In this document: one piece after another, positions 8,363-15,851 of the stretch | Layout of the letters: every line of letters begins with the position of its first letter | Numbering within the stretch: the stretch's first letter is position 1 | Assembly (NCBI GenBank): GCA_017411305.1 | Contig: JAFQQI010000009.1 | Span: forward strand, 1 to 64,000 | Direction of reading: 5' to 3' | Length of the DNA stretch: 64,000 bases | Source: Lachnospiraceae bacterium | Lineage (GTDB): Bacteria; Bacillota; Clostridia; Lachnospirales; Lachnospiraceae | Program-made: the position numbers and the translations under genes | Notes under the pieces: generated by a model | What the model was told of the DNA's origin: nothing | Seen by the model: only the letters and a program-made list of their open reading frames with translations | Databases searched by the model: none

Positions 8363-8653
8363 ATGAGCAGGAAAAAAGTAAAGGCTTCAGAAAAGATAGG
8401 GGTGAAATATATGCAGTTGTGGGAGGAAATGGCGCTTGCCAGAGAAGAGGCCAAAGAGGAAGGAAGAACAGTAAACTTTATTGTTTTGATTTGTAAGAAG
8501 CTGAAAAAGAATAAATCGGTAGAAGAGATAGCAGAGGAATTGGAAACAGATTTTGCCATTGTGCAAGATATTTGTGAAGTAGCCAGACCCTTTGCACCGG
8601 AATTTGATGAGAATAAAGTATTTGAGGCATGGATGAAGAGGAAAGAACAATAA
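8363..8653 (+). pseudogene. Rpn C-terminal relic (copy 2)
   Basis: A 96-codon frame opens at an ATG in the conserved leader block. It runs directly into VKASEKIGVKYMQLWEEM and the rest of the Rpn C-terminal region. Compared with copy 1 everything between the leader (6193) and 6652 is gone, which leaves an in-frame tail without any nuclease core. It also lacks a few residues in the REEAKAEGRTEGKAA region. No Shine-Dalgarno sequence precedes the ATG, so translation is doubtful. Confidence 0.75.
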
Positions 8654-8692
8654 TGGTTAGATGTTTTTGTACAGATAAAAGGAGTCAAAGGT

Positions 8693-9349
8693 ATGAATTT
8701 TGAACAGTTAGATATACTTGCGCAGAAATATATGATGCATCGGAAGTCTCATAAGGAACGTGAAATGGGAGCTGCTTATTTTCACTGTAAGAGGGTTTCC
8801 CAAAGTGTGACCATCCTACGTGAAAAGCTGTTTCCTCAAAATGGGGATTGGGATGATGTGCTTCGCTGCGCGGGTTTGTTCCACGATATAGGCAAAGGGC
8901 TTGAGCCACATAATCATTCGGGAGCAGTACTTGTAAGAGATTTATTAAAGCATGAGATGACAGCCGCTGAGCTTGACAAGGTATGTGTGTTAATAGAAGC
9001 ACATACAGACAGGCAACCGGGAACAGATATTCATACGGATTGCGAAAAGCTGCTTCAAGATGCTGATTTGTTAGACCATTATGGTTCTCAGGGGATTTGG
9101 ATGAGCTGCATCTATTATGCATATATGGGACAGAAAGAAATGGCGCAGGTTCCCGCATTTTATTTCAGTGAGTGGCAGGAGCAGGTGGAAAAGCATAGAC
9201 AGGCACTGAACTATGAGATTTCTAAAGCGATATTCGACGAAAAAATACAGTTTGAACAGATGGTAGCGAGACGGATGGAATCGGAAGGAAAAGGGAACTA
9301 TATCGGAAAGGAATTTGCTGATGAAAACGCAATCTACAATATGGTTTGA
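8693..9349 (+). CDS. HD domain phosphohydrolase
   Basis: This protein of 218 residues has the HD metal-binding pattern: His31 in YFHCKRV, His64-Asp65 in GLFHDIGKG, and a later aspartate in DADLLDHYG. HD enzymes hydrolyse nucleotides or other phosphate esters; the substrate is unknown. AAAGGAG precedes the ATG. The coding end overlaps the GH95 fucosidase start by 29 bases, suggesting translational coupling and possibly a linked metabolic role, though none is known. Confidence 0.82.
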   Translation: MNFEQLDILAQKYMMHRKSHKEREMGAAYFHCKRVSQSVTILREKLFPQNGDWDDVLRCAGLFHDIGKGLEPHNHSGAVLVRDLLKHEMTAAELDKVCVLIEAHTDRQPGTDIHTDCEKLLQDADLLDHYGSQGIWMSCIYYAYMGQKEMAQVPAFYFSEWQEQVEKHRQALNYEISKAIFDEKIQFEQMVARRMESEGKGNYIGKEFADENAIYNMV

Positions 9350-11612
9350 TAAACCCGCAGAGAATTGGGAAGAGGCGTTGCCCATAGGAAACGGAAGATT
9401 GGGTGGTATGATATATGGAAGTCCATATACAGAATGTATCCAATTAAATGAAGACAGTATATGGCACGGAGGTCCCAGGGACAGAAATAATAAATCTGCA
9501 AAACAGTATCTGCCTCAAATACGTCAGCTTATTTTTGATGGTAAAATAAGCAAGGCACAAGAGCTTTGTGCGTTTGCATTATCGGGAACTCCGGAGGAAC
9601 AATGCCACTATGAACCTATGGGGAATCTATATTTGCTCTTTGAAGGAACGAAAACAGAAATAAGCAAGTACTCCCGCAAACTGAATATTTCTGATGCAAT
9701 AGCAGAAGTGTCTTTTGAAAAAGAAGGGGTTAAATATCGGCGGCAGATGATAGCCAGTTATCCCCGGGGAATCATGGCTATCCATCTGACAGCGGATAAG
9801 AAAGGAATGTTATCATTCCATACACAATTGGCAAGAGGAAATGTCTCTCGAAATATGGAGCCCTATCAAACACAGATTTTCAGACATCCGAATTACAATC
9901 CTTTAGTGGATAAAAATGAGGCTGTAAATAACAGTACTTCCGTTATGACGGCACAATGCGGAGGTAAAGGTGCTGTAGAATTTTGCTGTGCCATAAAAGT
10001 AACCGCAGATGGTGGTAGCGTAGAAAGCATAGGAAACAGCATTATTATTAAAAATGCTGACAGTGCCACAATTTTTCTGACAGCAGATTCAACCTTCCGT
10101 GAGAAAGATCCGGAAACTACTGTACTTCATCGTTTGGAGGAAGCATCACGGTTTTCTTGGGAAGAAATACTGGAAGAACACGAAAAAGACTATCATGAGT
10201 TATTTAATCGTGTGAATTTTGAATTGGAAAAGGACGATTTAGAAAGTGCAGATTATCCGACTCCAAAGAGGGTCGAAGCCTTCTGTAACGGAGCTGATGA
10301 TAAAGGGTTAATAGAATTATTTTTTCAGTTTGGAAGATATTTATTGATTTCCGGTAGCAGACCGGGCTCTTTACCGCTGAATCTTCAAGGGATTTGGAAT
10401 GAAGATTGGCTTCCGGCATGGGGAAGCAAGTATACGATTAATATCAATGCACAAATGAATTATTGGCCTGCTGAGGTTTGTAATCTTTCGGAGTGCCATC
10501 TTCCGCTGATTGAGCATATCGGAAGAATGAGGGAAAACGGAAGAAAGACTGCGCGTAAGATGTATGGCTGCGGTGGCTTTATGGCACATCACAATACAGA
10601 CATTTGGGGAGACACGGCGCCGCAGGATGTCTGTTTAAGTTCCACCTATTGGACTATGGGAGCAGCCTGGTTATGTTTGCACATCTGGGAGCACTATTTA
10701 TTTACCGAAGATGTGGATTTTTTGAAACAGTATAGCGATATGATGCTTGAAGCAGCTGAATTTATTATGGACTTTTTGGTAGAAGACGGAGAATATCTGG
10801 TTACCTGCCCAACGCTGTCTCCGGAAAATGAATATATTTTGCAAAACGGAGAAAAAGGCGTTATTTGTAAGGGCGCGTCTATGGATAATCAGATTATAAC
10901 GGAATTATTACAGGCGTGTTTAAAAGTGAAGGACATACTTGATATATCAAATCCGATACTAAAAAGAATACCTGATACTTTACAAAGAATAGCACCCATA
11001 AAAGTGGGAAAATATGGACAGGTTATGGAATGGAATGAAGATTATGAGGAAGTGGATGCCGGACACAGACATATTTCCCAGTTGTTTGCATTACATCCGG
11101 GAACGCAGATATCGGTAACCGATACCCCTGAATTGGCAATTGCTGCAAGAAAGACCATAGAGCGCAGACTTGCACATGGTGGAGGACATACCGGATGGAG
11201 CAGAGCATGGATCATTAATATGTGGGCAAGACTTGCAGATGGTGATCTTGCATTAGAGAATATAAAGGCCTTATTGAAAGCATCCACATTGCCCAATCTT
11301 TTCGATAATCATCCACCGTTCCAAATTGATGGAAATTTTGGCGCTGCTGCCGGAATTGCAGAGATGCTTGTGCAAAGTCATGAGGAAAAAATAGTATTGC
11401 TTCCTGCATTGCCTACGGAATGGAAACAAGGAACTGTTTCGGGACTTCGTGCCAGAGGCGGTTTTACGGTAAGCATACAATGGAACGCCAAGTCCGGTAT
11501 ACAGGCAGAAATCATTGCGGATAAAGATTGCGAAATGGTGGTCCGATATCATGATGAGGAACAGATAATTAAATTTGTTAAAGAAAAAACAGCAACAATA
11601 AAGTTTCTTTAA
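9321..11612 (+). CDS. GH95 alpha-L-fucosidase
   Basis: This enzyme of 763 residues belongs to glycoside hydrolase family 95, inverting enzymes that remove fucose, typically alpha-1,2-linked, from glycans. The N-terminal beta domain starts with the family hallmark ALPIGNGRLGGMIYG and LNEDSIWHGGP. The (alpha/alpha)6 domain carries NINAQMNYWPAE (about 372-383), TLSPENEY (near 498) and FQIDGNFGAAAG (near 669). These match the asparagine, glutamate and aspartate catalytic regions. No signal peptide is seen, so it probably acts in the cytoplasm on imported oligosaccharides. ATG 9321 is preferred over TTG 9315 because of GGAAAGGA spacing. A GH29 fucosidase lies at 40571. Confidence 0.93.
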   Translation: MKTQSTIWFDKPAENWEEALPIGNGRLGGMIYGSPYTECIQLNEDSIWHGGPRDRNNKSAKQYLPQIRQLIFDGKISKAQELCAFALSGTPEEQCHYEPMGNLYLLFEGTKTEISKYSRKLNISDAIAEVSFEKEGVKYRRQMIASYPRGIMAIHLTADKKGMLSFHTQLARGNVSRNMEPYQTQIFRHPNYNPLVDKNEAVNNSTSVMTAQCGGKGAVEFCCAIKVTADGGSVESIGNSIIIKNADSATIFLTADSTFREKDPETTVLHRLEEASRFSWEEILEEHEKDYHELFNRVNFELEKDDLESADYPTPKRVEAFCNGADDKGLIELFFQFGRYLLISGSRPGSLPLNLQGIWNEDWLPAWGSKYTININAQMNYWPAEVCNLSECHLPLIEHIGRMRENGRKTARKMYGCGGFMAHHNTDIWGDTAPQDVCLSSTYWTMGAAWLCLHIWEHYLFTEDVDFLKQYSDMMLEAAEFIMDFLVEDGEYLVTCPTLSPENEYILQNGEKGVICKGASMDNQIITELLQACLKVKDILDISNPILKRIPDTLQRIAPIKVGKYGQVMEWNEDYEEVDAGHRHISQLFALHPGTQISVTDTPELAIAARKTIERRLAHGGGHTGWSRAWIINMWARLADGDLALENIKALLKASTLPNLFDNHPPFQIDGNFGAAAGIAEMLVQSHEEKIVLLPALPTEWKQGTVSGLRARGGFTVSIQWNAKSGIQAEIIADKDCEMVVRYHDEEQIIKFVKEKTATIKFL

Positions 11613-11646
11613 AATCTGTTAGCTAATCTGAATTTTTATACTTATA

Positions 11647-11704
11647 TTGAAAAAAGATAGGAACCTATGTTAACATATCAATAACATAGGTTCCTATCTT
11701 TTTT
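11647..11704 (+). promoter_or_regulatory. Terminator/operator inverted repeat before marR
   Basis: Perfect 23-base arms (11650-11672 and 11682-11704) flank a 9-base loop and end in six Ts, so this can act as a terminator for the fucosidase transcript. The loop edge holds the perfect 12-base palindrome TATGTTAACATA (11666-11677), a plausible MarR operator. TTGAAA at 11647 with TTAACA 17 bases later would place a promoter across it. Both roles could coexist. Confidence 0.6.
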
Positions 11705-11735
11705 GGATTTTGTGTGATTGAGAGGGAGAAATAGC

Positions 11736-12149
11736 ATGAGAAACGAAAAGATTGCAATTTTGATTAAACGTGCCGCTTTGGTGGTGGAGAAAATTTCAAA
11801 CAATATCTTAGCCCCGTATGATTTGACTAATGCGCAGTTTAAAATACTGATGATGCTTTACAAAAATCCTGACCAAACGGTGCGTCAGGCAGATATTGAA
11901 AGTAGGTTTTCCATGACAAACCCTACCGTTACAGGCATCATCCAAAACTTGGAAAAGAAGAATCTGGTACAGAGAGTGGAAAATCCCAATGATAAAAGGA
12001 GTAAGCTGCTTGTACTGACGCCTCAGGCCAGAAAGATGGAACAAAAGATGTATGAGCTGTCTGAACGCAGAGAGAAAGAGGTTACCAGTCATTGGACAAA
12101 AGAGGAATGTGAGCAACTAATCGTGTTGTTAAATAAATTATTAGATTGA
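11736..12149 (+). CDS. MarR family transcriptional regulator
   Basis: This 137-residue winged-helix protein has the MarR layout: an N-terminal dimer helix (1-30), DLTNAQFKILMMLYKNP, the recognition region IESRFSMTNPTVTGIIQNLEKKNLV, a wing NPNDKRSKLLVLT and a C-terminal dimer helix. MarR repressors usually bind their own promoter and release on ligand binding. The MATE exporter gene follows within 10-13 bases and is the likely regulated partner, with drug-like ligands. GGGAG lies 8 bases before ATG 11736. The palindrome at 11666-11677 is the best operator candidate. Confidence 0.9.
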   Translation: MRNEKIAILIKRAALVVEKISNNILAPYDLTNAQFKILMMLYKNPDQTVRQADIESRFSMTNPTVTGIIQNLEKKNLVQRVENPNDKRSKLLVLTPQARKMEQKMYELSERREKEVTSHWTKEECEQLIVLLNKLLD

Positions 12150-12162
12150 AAGGGACGTAATG

Positions 12163-13536
12163 ATGGATAGCAAAAAAATGGAGCAATCAGCACAGTACAT
12201 TAAAATGACACAAACTCCGATTCCTAATCTGGTGTTACGTTTGGGATTGCCGACAACTATTAGTATGCTGGTAACCAACGTTTATAACGTGGCAGATACC
12301 TATTTTGTCAGTCAGTTAGGAACCAGTGCCAGTGGTGCAGTAGGTATTATTTTCGGACTGATGTCAATTATACAAGCCTTTGGTTTTATGTTAGGACAGG
12401 GTTCCGGCAGTATCTTATCAAGAAGCTTAGGAGCAAAGGATGTAGAAAAGGCTTCCCGAATTGCATCAAAGGCATTTTTTACATCGTTGGCGGCAGGTTT
12501 TGTGATTACGGTTTTGGGATTATTGTTTTTAGAACCGTTGATGCTGCTTCTGGGAAGCACGGAAACTATTTTGCCATATGCTAAAACTTACGCAACTTAC
12601 ATTTTATTTGCAGCACCATTCATGACTGCCAGCTTTACCATGAACAATATTATCCGGTACGAGGGACGGGCATCCTATGCCATGATTGGATTAATGACGG
12701 GTGGCTTTTTGAACATTTTTGGAGACTGGTTCTTGATGGAAATATGTCATATGGGAATTTCCGGTGCAGGTATTTCTACGGCGGTATCTCAGTTTGTCAG
12801 CTTTAGTATTTTGTTGTTTATGTTTTTGTCCGGGAAGACACAGTGCAGATTATCTCTTCGCAGATGTATGCAAATGAGAGAGGAAAAGGAACTTTTGGCA
12901 ATTTCCAAAACCGGTTTTCCCAGTATGGTGCGTCAGGGAATGTCCAGTATTTCTACTATGTTACTAAATAGCCGTGCTGCTGTTTACGGGGATGCGGCGG
13001 TAGCAGCAATGTCTATTGTAGGTCGGATTTGTTTCTTTGCATTTGCGGTAGGCCTTGGAATCGGACAGGGCTTTCAGCCGGTATCTGCTTATAATTATGG
13101 TGCTAAAAAGTATTCCCGCGTCCGAAAAGCATTTTTCTTCACTACTATTGTGGGAGAGGTTTTGCTGAGTATCATGATTGCGATAGGTTTGCTTTTTTCG
13201 AAGGAGCTGATAGGAATTTTCAGGGATGACGCAGATGTTATTGCAATTGGTACAGTTGCACTGCGGGCACAGCTGATTACGCTGTTTTTACTTCCGATGA
13301 CTTCTTGTACCAACATGCTGTTTCAAAGTGTGGGCAGGAATAAAGAGGCAACCTTGCTTGCTTCTCTACGGAATGGTTTGGCACTGATTCCTACCTTGTT
13401 AATCCTATCAAGTACCGTTGGGCTTTTGGGAATTGAACTGTCACAGTCGGTAGCAGACATTGTTACATGGCTGATTACCATGCCGTTTGCCATTCGTTTT
13501 ATTAGGAAGCTTCCGGCAGATGACATAGAGAGTTGA
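12163..13536 (+). CDS. MATE family efflux transporter (1)
   Basis: The roughly 457-residue inner-membrane protein has about 12 hydrophobic segments in two homologous halves, as in MATE Na+ or H+ coupled multidrug exporters. It opens with PIPNLVLRLGLPTTISMLVTNVYNVADTYFVSQLG, the typical first helix. GQGFQPVSAYNYGAKKYSRVRKAF matches the conserved second-half loop. Two adjacent ATGs (12160, 12163) are equally plausible starts after AAAGGGA. It sits between the MarR regulator and a HAD hydrolase in one operon. The exported compounds are not predictable. Confidence 0.92.
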   Translation: MDSKKMEQSAQYIKMTQTPIPNLVLRLGLPTTISMLVTNVYNVADTYFVSQLGTSASGAVGIIFGLMSIIQAFGFMLGQGSGSILSRSLGAKDVEKASRIASKAFFTSLAAGFVITVLGLLFLEPLMLLLGSTETILPYAKTYATYILFAAPFMTASFTMNNIIRYEGRASYAMIGLMTGGFLNIFGDWFLMEICHMGISGAGISTAVSQFVSFSILLFMFLSGKTQCRLSLRRCMQMREEKELLAISKTGFPSMVRQGMSSISTMLLNSRAAVYGDAAVAAMSIVGRICFFAFAVGLGIGQGFQPVSAYNYGAKKYSRVRKAFFFTTIVGEVLLSIMIAIGLLFSKELIGIFRDDADVIAIGTVALRAQLITLFLLPMTSCTNMLFQSVGRNKEATLLASLRNGLALIPTLLILSSTVGLLGIELSQSVADIVTWLITMPFAIRFIRKLPADDIES

Positions 13537-13558
13537 TTCAAAGGGGAGAAATAAAAAT

Positions 13559-14266
13559 ATGCAAACAAAAATGATTTTATTTGATTTAGACGGAACTTTG
13601 CTTCCTATGGATCAGGATATCTTCGTGAAAACCTATTTTGGACTATTAGCTAAGAAACTGGCAAATTATGGATATAACCCGGAAAAACTGATTCAATCGG
13701 TATGGGCAGGCACAGGTGCAATGATTAAAAATGATGGTAGCCTAAGCAATGAGGATAGATTTTGGAAAGTATTTTCTGATGCTTATGGCGCAGACTGTAA
13801 AAAGGACATTGCGTTGTTTGATGCATTTTACAGAAATGAATTTACCGGTGTGAAGGAAATATGCGGATATCATCCACAGGCGGCAGAAGCTGTGAGGAAG
13901 CTGAAAGAAAAAGGATTCCGCATTGCCCTTGCAACCAATCCGTTATTCCCGCAGATTGCAACCCAAAATCGTATCCGTTGGACCGGGCTTGTGCCGGAGG
14001 ATTTTGAATTCTATACTACCTATGAGGAATCACGGTATTGTAAGCCGAATATCAAATATTATGAGTATGTTATCGAAAAAGCAGGTGTGAAACCTGAGGA
14101 ATGCCTGATGGTGGGAAACGATGTGACAGAAGACATGGTTGTTACTACTATGGGAATGAAGGCTTTCTTACTGACCGACTGTTTGATTAATAAAGATGCA
14201 AAGGATATCTCAGAATATCCAAACGGCAGTTTTACAGAATTATTAGCTTATGTTGATACTCTGTGA
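13559..14266 (+). CDS. HAD superfamily hydrolase
   Basis: This 235-residue phosphatase-like protein shows the HAD motifs: DLDGT at residues 9-13 with the nucleophile Asp9, ALATNPLFP for motif II, a lysine in SRYCKPNIKYY for motif III and GNDVTEDM for motif IV. A helical cap lies between motifs I and II. The substrate is unknown. It begins 23 bases after the MATE stop with a GGGGAG site. A poor hairpin follows the stop, and the hydrogenase promoter begins within 50 bases. Confidence 0.88.
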   Translation: MQTKMILFDLDGTLLPMDQDIFVKTYFGLLAKKLANYGYNPEKLIQSVWAGTGAMIKNDGSLSNEDRFWKVFSDAYGADCKKDIALFDAFYRNEFTGVKEICGYHPQAAEAVRKLKEKGFRIALATNPLFPQIATQNRIRWTGLVPEDFEFYTTYEESRYCKPNIKYYEYVIEKAGVKPEECLMVGNDVTEDMVVTTMGMKAFLLTDCLINKDAKDISEYPNGSFTELLAYVDTL

Positions 14267-14313
14267 TAAAAAGTGAAAGCTTGCAAAAATGCTAGTTTGT
14301 AATAAAAGATAAG

Positions 14314-14342
14314 ATGACACACAGAGCCTCTTGTGATATAAT
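14314..14342 (+). promoter_or_regulatory. Promoter of the hydrogenase maturation operon
   Basis: ATGACA and a perfect TATAAT are separated by 17 bases. Transcription would start near 14349, about 165 bases before the first gene. A TTGTGA stretch (14331-14336) abuts the -10 and is one half of a Rex-like site, but no matching second half is seen. Confidence 0.65.
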
Positions 14343-14343
14343 A

Positions 14344-14472
14344 ATATTGTTCCTGACATTAAGCTTTATGCTGCGTGAAAGGTGCGAACAATATAGGGGG
14401 TACAGTAGGTATCATGCAGATACCTTATTAGTGTATACTATCATTGCCGCATCCGTCAGGATGCGGTTTTTT
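14344..14472 (+). promoter_or_regulatory. Structured leader of hyd operon, possible attenuator
   Basis: The leader contains a 9-base inverted repeat, ATATTGTTC (14344-14352) and GAACAATAT (14386-14394), whose centres are 42 bases apart. It also has a GGTATC-ATGCA-GATACC hairpin (14409-14425) and then a strong intrinsic terminator. GGTGCG at 14381-14386 can pair with CGCATC in the 5' arm of that terminator (one G-U), which would serve as an antiterminator. Termination before the first gene implies regulated readthrough or a short RNA product. No known riboswitch class was recognised. Confidence 0.5.
14447..14472 (+). terminator. Intrinsic terminator inside hyd leader
   Basis: An 8-base GC-rich stem (CCGCATCC / GGATGCGG) with a GTCA loop is followed by six Ts. 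It lies 44 bases before the TM1266-type start and downstream of the only good promoter. Confidence 0.8.
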
Positions 14473-14515
14473 ATTGGACAAGATAACTTATGCAATTAAG
14501 GAAAAGGAAGAGTAT

Positions 14516-14773
14516 ATGGAAACACGGGTTGCGGTGATGAGCATTATTGTAGAAAATAATGACACGGTAGAAGAGCTAAATGCACTATTGCATAAGCATG
14601 GAGAATATATTATCGGGCGTATGGGGATTCCCTACCGGAAGCGCGGAATCAGTATCATCAGCATTGCTCTGGATGCACCACAGGACACGATAGCGGCATT
14701 ATCCGGTAAAGTGGGAAGCCTGCCGGGAATCAGTGTCAAAACAGCCTACTCAGGAGTGAAAAGTAATGAATAA
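14516..14773 (+). CDS. TM1266 family iron-only hydrogenase system regulator
   Basis: This protein of 85 residues has an ACT-like alpha/beta fold with the family pattern METRVAVMSIIVE and YIIGRMGIPY, then ISIISIALDAP and LPGISVKTAYS. The family is consistently found next to hydE, hydF and hydG and is thought to regulate or assist [FeFe]-hydrogenase formation; the mechanism is not established. ATG 14516 has GGAAGAG upstream, and the open frame before it is the leader and terminator. The last 8 bases overlap hydE, indicating coupling. Confidence 0.9.
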   Translation: METRVAVMSIIVENNDTVEELNALLHKHGEYIIGRMGIPYRKRGISIISIALDAPQDTIAALSGKVGSLPGISVKTAYSGVKSNE

Positions 14774-15818
14774 ACAGCTTGAAATGCTGATTTACAAATT
14801 AATAAATGAGCAGGGGCTTTCACTGGAAGAATACGAATTTCTGATCAAAAACCGGACAATAGAGTCTGCCCGGTTATTGGCAGAGGCAGCAGTAAAGGCA
14901 AGGAAGAAAATTTATGGTAACACCGTATTTATCCGAGGGCTTATAGAAATCAGTAATATCTGCAAAAATGATTGCTTTTATTGTGGAATTCGCAGAAGTA
15001 ACTATAGTTGTCAACGATATCGCTTGACATGCGAGGAAATTTTGGAGTGTTGCAAGGAAGGCTACGGATTGGGATTTCGTACCTTCGTGTTACAGGACGG
15101 AGAGGATAGCTATTACAGTGATGAGCGGTTGCTCCCCCTACTGAAGGACATCAAAAGCCTGTACCCTGATTGCGCTGTCACACTTTCGTTAGGAGAGAGA
15201 AGCAGGGAAAGCTACCAAAAGTTGTTCGATGCAGGCGCAGACCGTTATCTGCTTCGGCATGAAACGGCAGAGGAAGAGCATTACTTAAAACTACATCCCG
15301 AAAACATGAGTTATGTAAACCGAATGAGATGCCTAAAGGACTTAAAGGAAATCGGTTATCAGACAGGTTGCGGATTTATGGTTGGCTCCCCTTATCAGAC
15401 AAACAGACAGCTTGCAATGGATTTGAAATTTATCGAAACCTTCCGGCCGCAGATGTGCGGGATCGGACCCTTTATTCCCCATAGGGACACCCCTTTTGGA
15501 AATCAGCCCGCAGGAGCAGTAGAATTAACCTGCTATTTGCTTTCCGTGATAAGGCTGATAAAACCGAATATTCTGCTTCCGGCAACTACGGCACTGGGAA
15601 CCCTTGAGGAGACCGGACGTGAGAAGGGAATTCTGTCAGGGGCAAATGTGGTCATGCCTAACTTATCACCGGTATCGGTGCGAGAAAAATACCGGCTTTA
15701 CGATAACAAAGTGTCAGATGGAGCAGAATCGGCCCAGTGTGTAGAAGAATTGAAGAAGCGCATGGAGGCCATTGGTTATACAATTATCACTGACCGAGGG
15801 GACATTAACAAATACTGA
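14766..15818 (+). CDS. hydE: [FeFe]-hydrogenase H-cluster radical SAM maturase HydE
   Basis: This radical SAM enzyme of 350 residues has the CxxxCxxC cluster motif at Cys66, Cys70 and Cys73 (NICKNDCFYCG). Supporting HydE features are YGNTVFIRGLIEISN, GYGLGFRTFVLQDGEDSYY, LLRHETAEEEHY and the C-terminal LLPATTALGTLEETGREKGILSGANVVMPN. HydE works with HydG and HydF to build the dithiomethylamine-bridged di-iron subcluster. Length and gene order are normal. The following hydG gene starts 33 bases later. Confidence 0.95.
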   Translation: MNKQLEMLIYKLINEQGLSLEEYEFLIKNRTIESARLLAEAAVKARKKIYGNTVFIRGLIEISNICKNDCFYCGIRRSNYSCQRYRLTCEEILECCKEGYGLGFRTFVLQDGEDSYYSDERLLPLLKDIKSLYPDCAVTLSLGERSRESYQKLFDAGADRYLLRHETAEEEHYLKLHPENMSYVNRMRCLKDLKEIGYQTGCGFMVGSPYQTNRQLAMDLKFIETFRPQMCGIGPFIPHRDTPFGNQPAGAVELTCYLLSVIRLIKPNILLPATTALGTLEETGREKGILSGANVVMPNLSPVSVREKYRLYDNKVSDGAESAQCVEELKKRMEAIGYTIITDRGDINKY

Positions 15819-15851
15819 GGAATACAAATAATAAAAAGAGAGGAAAAAAAC

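Noticed and set aside
14344-14472. T-box, SRP RNA or a known riboswitch class in the hyd leader
   Set aside because: No T-box sequence, no GGAAGGAAGC-like SRP loop and no conserved core of riboswitch classes I know could be found, so it is reported only as a structured leader.
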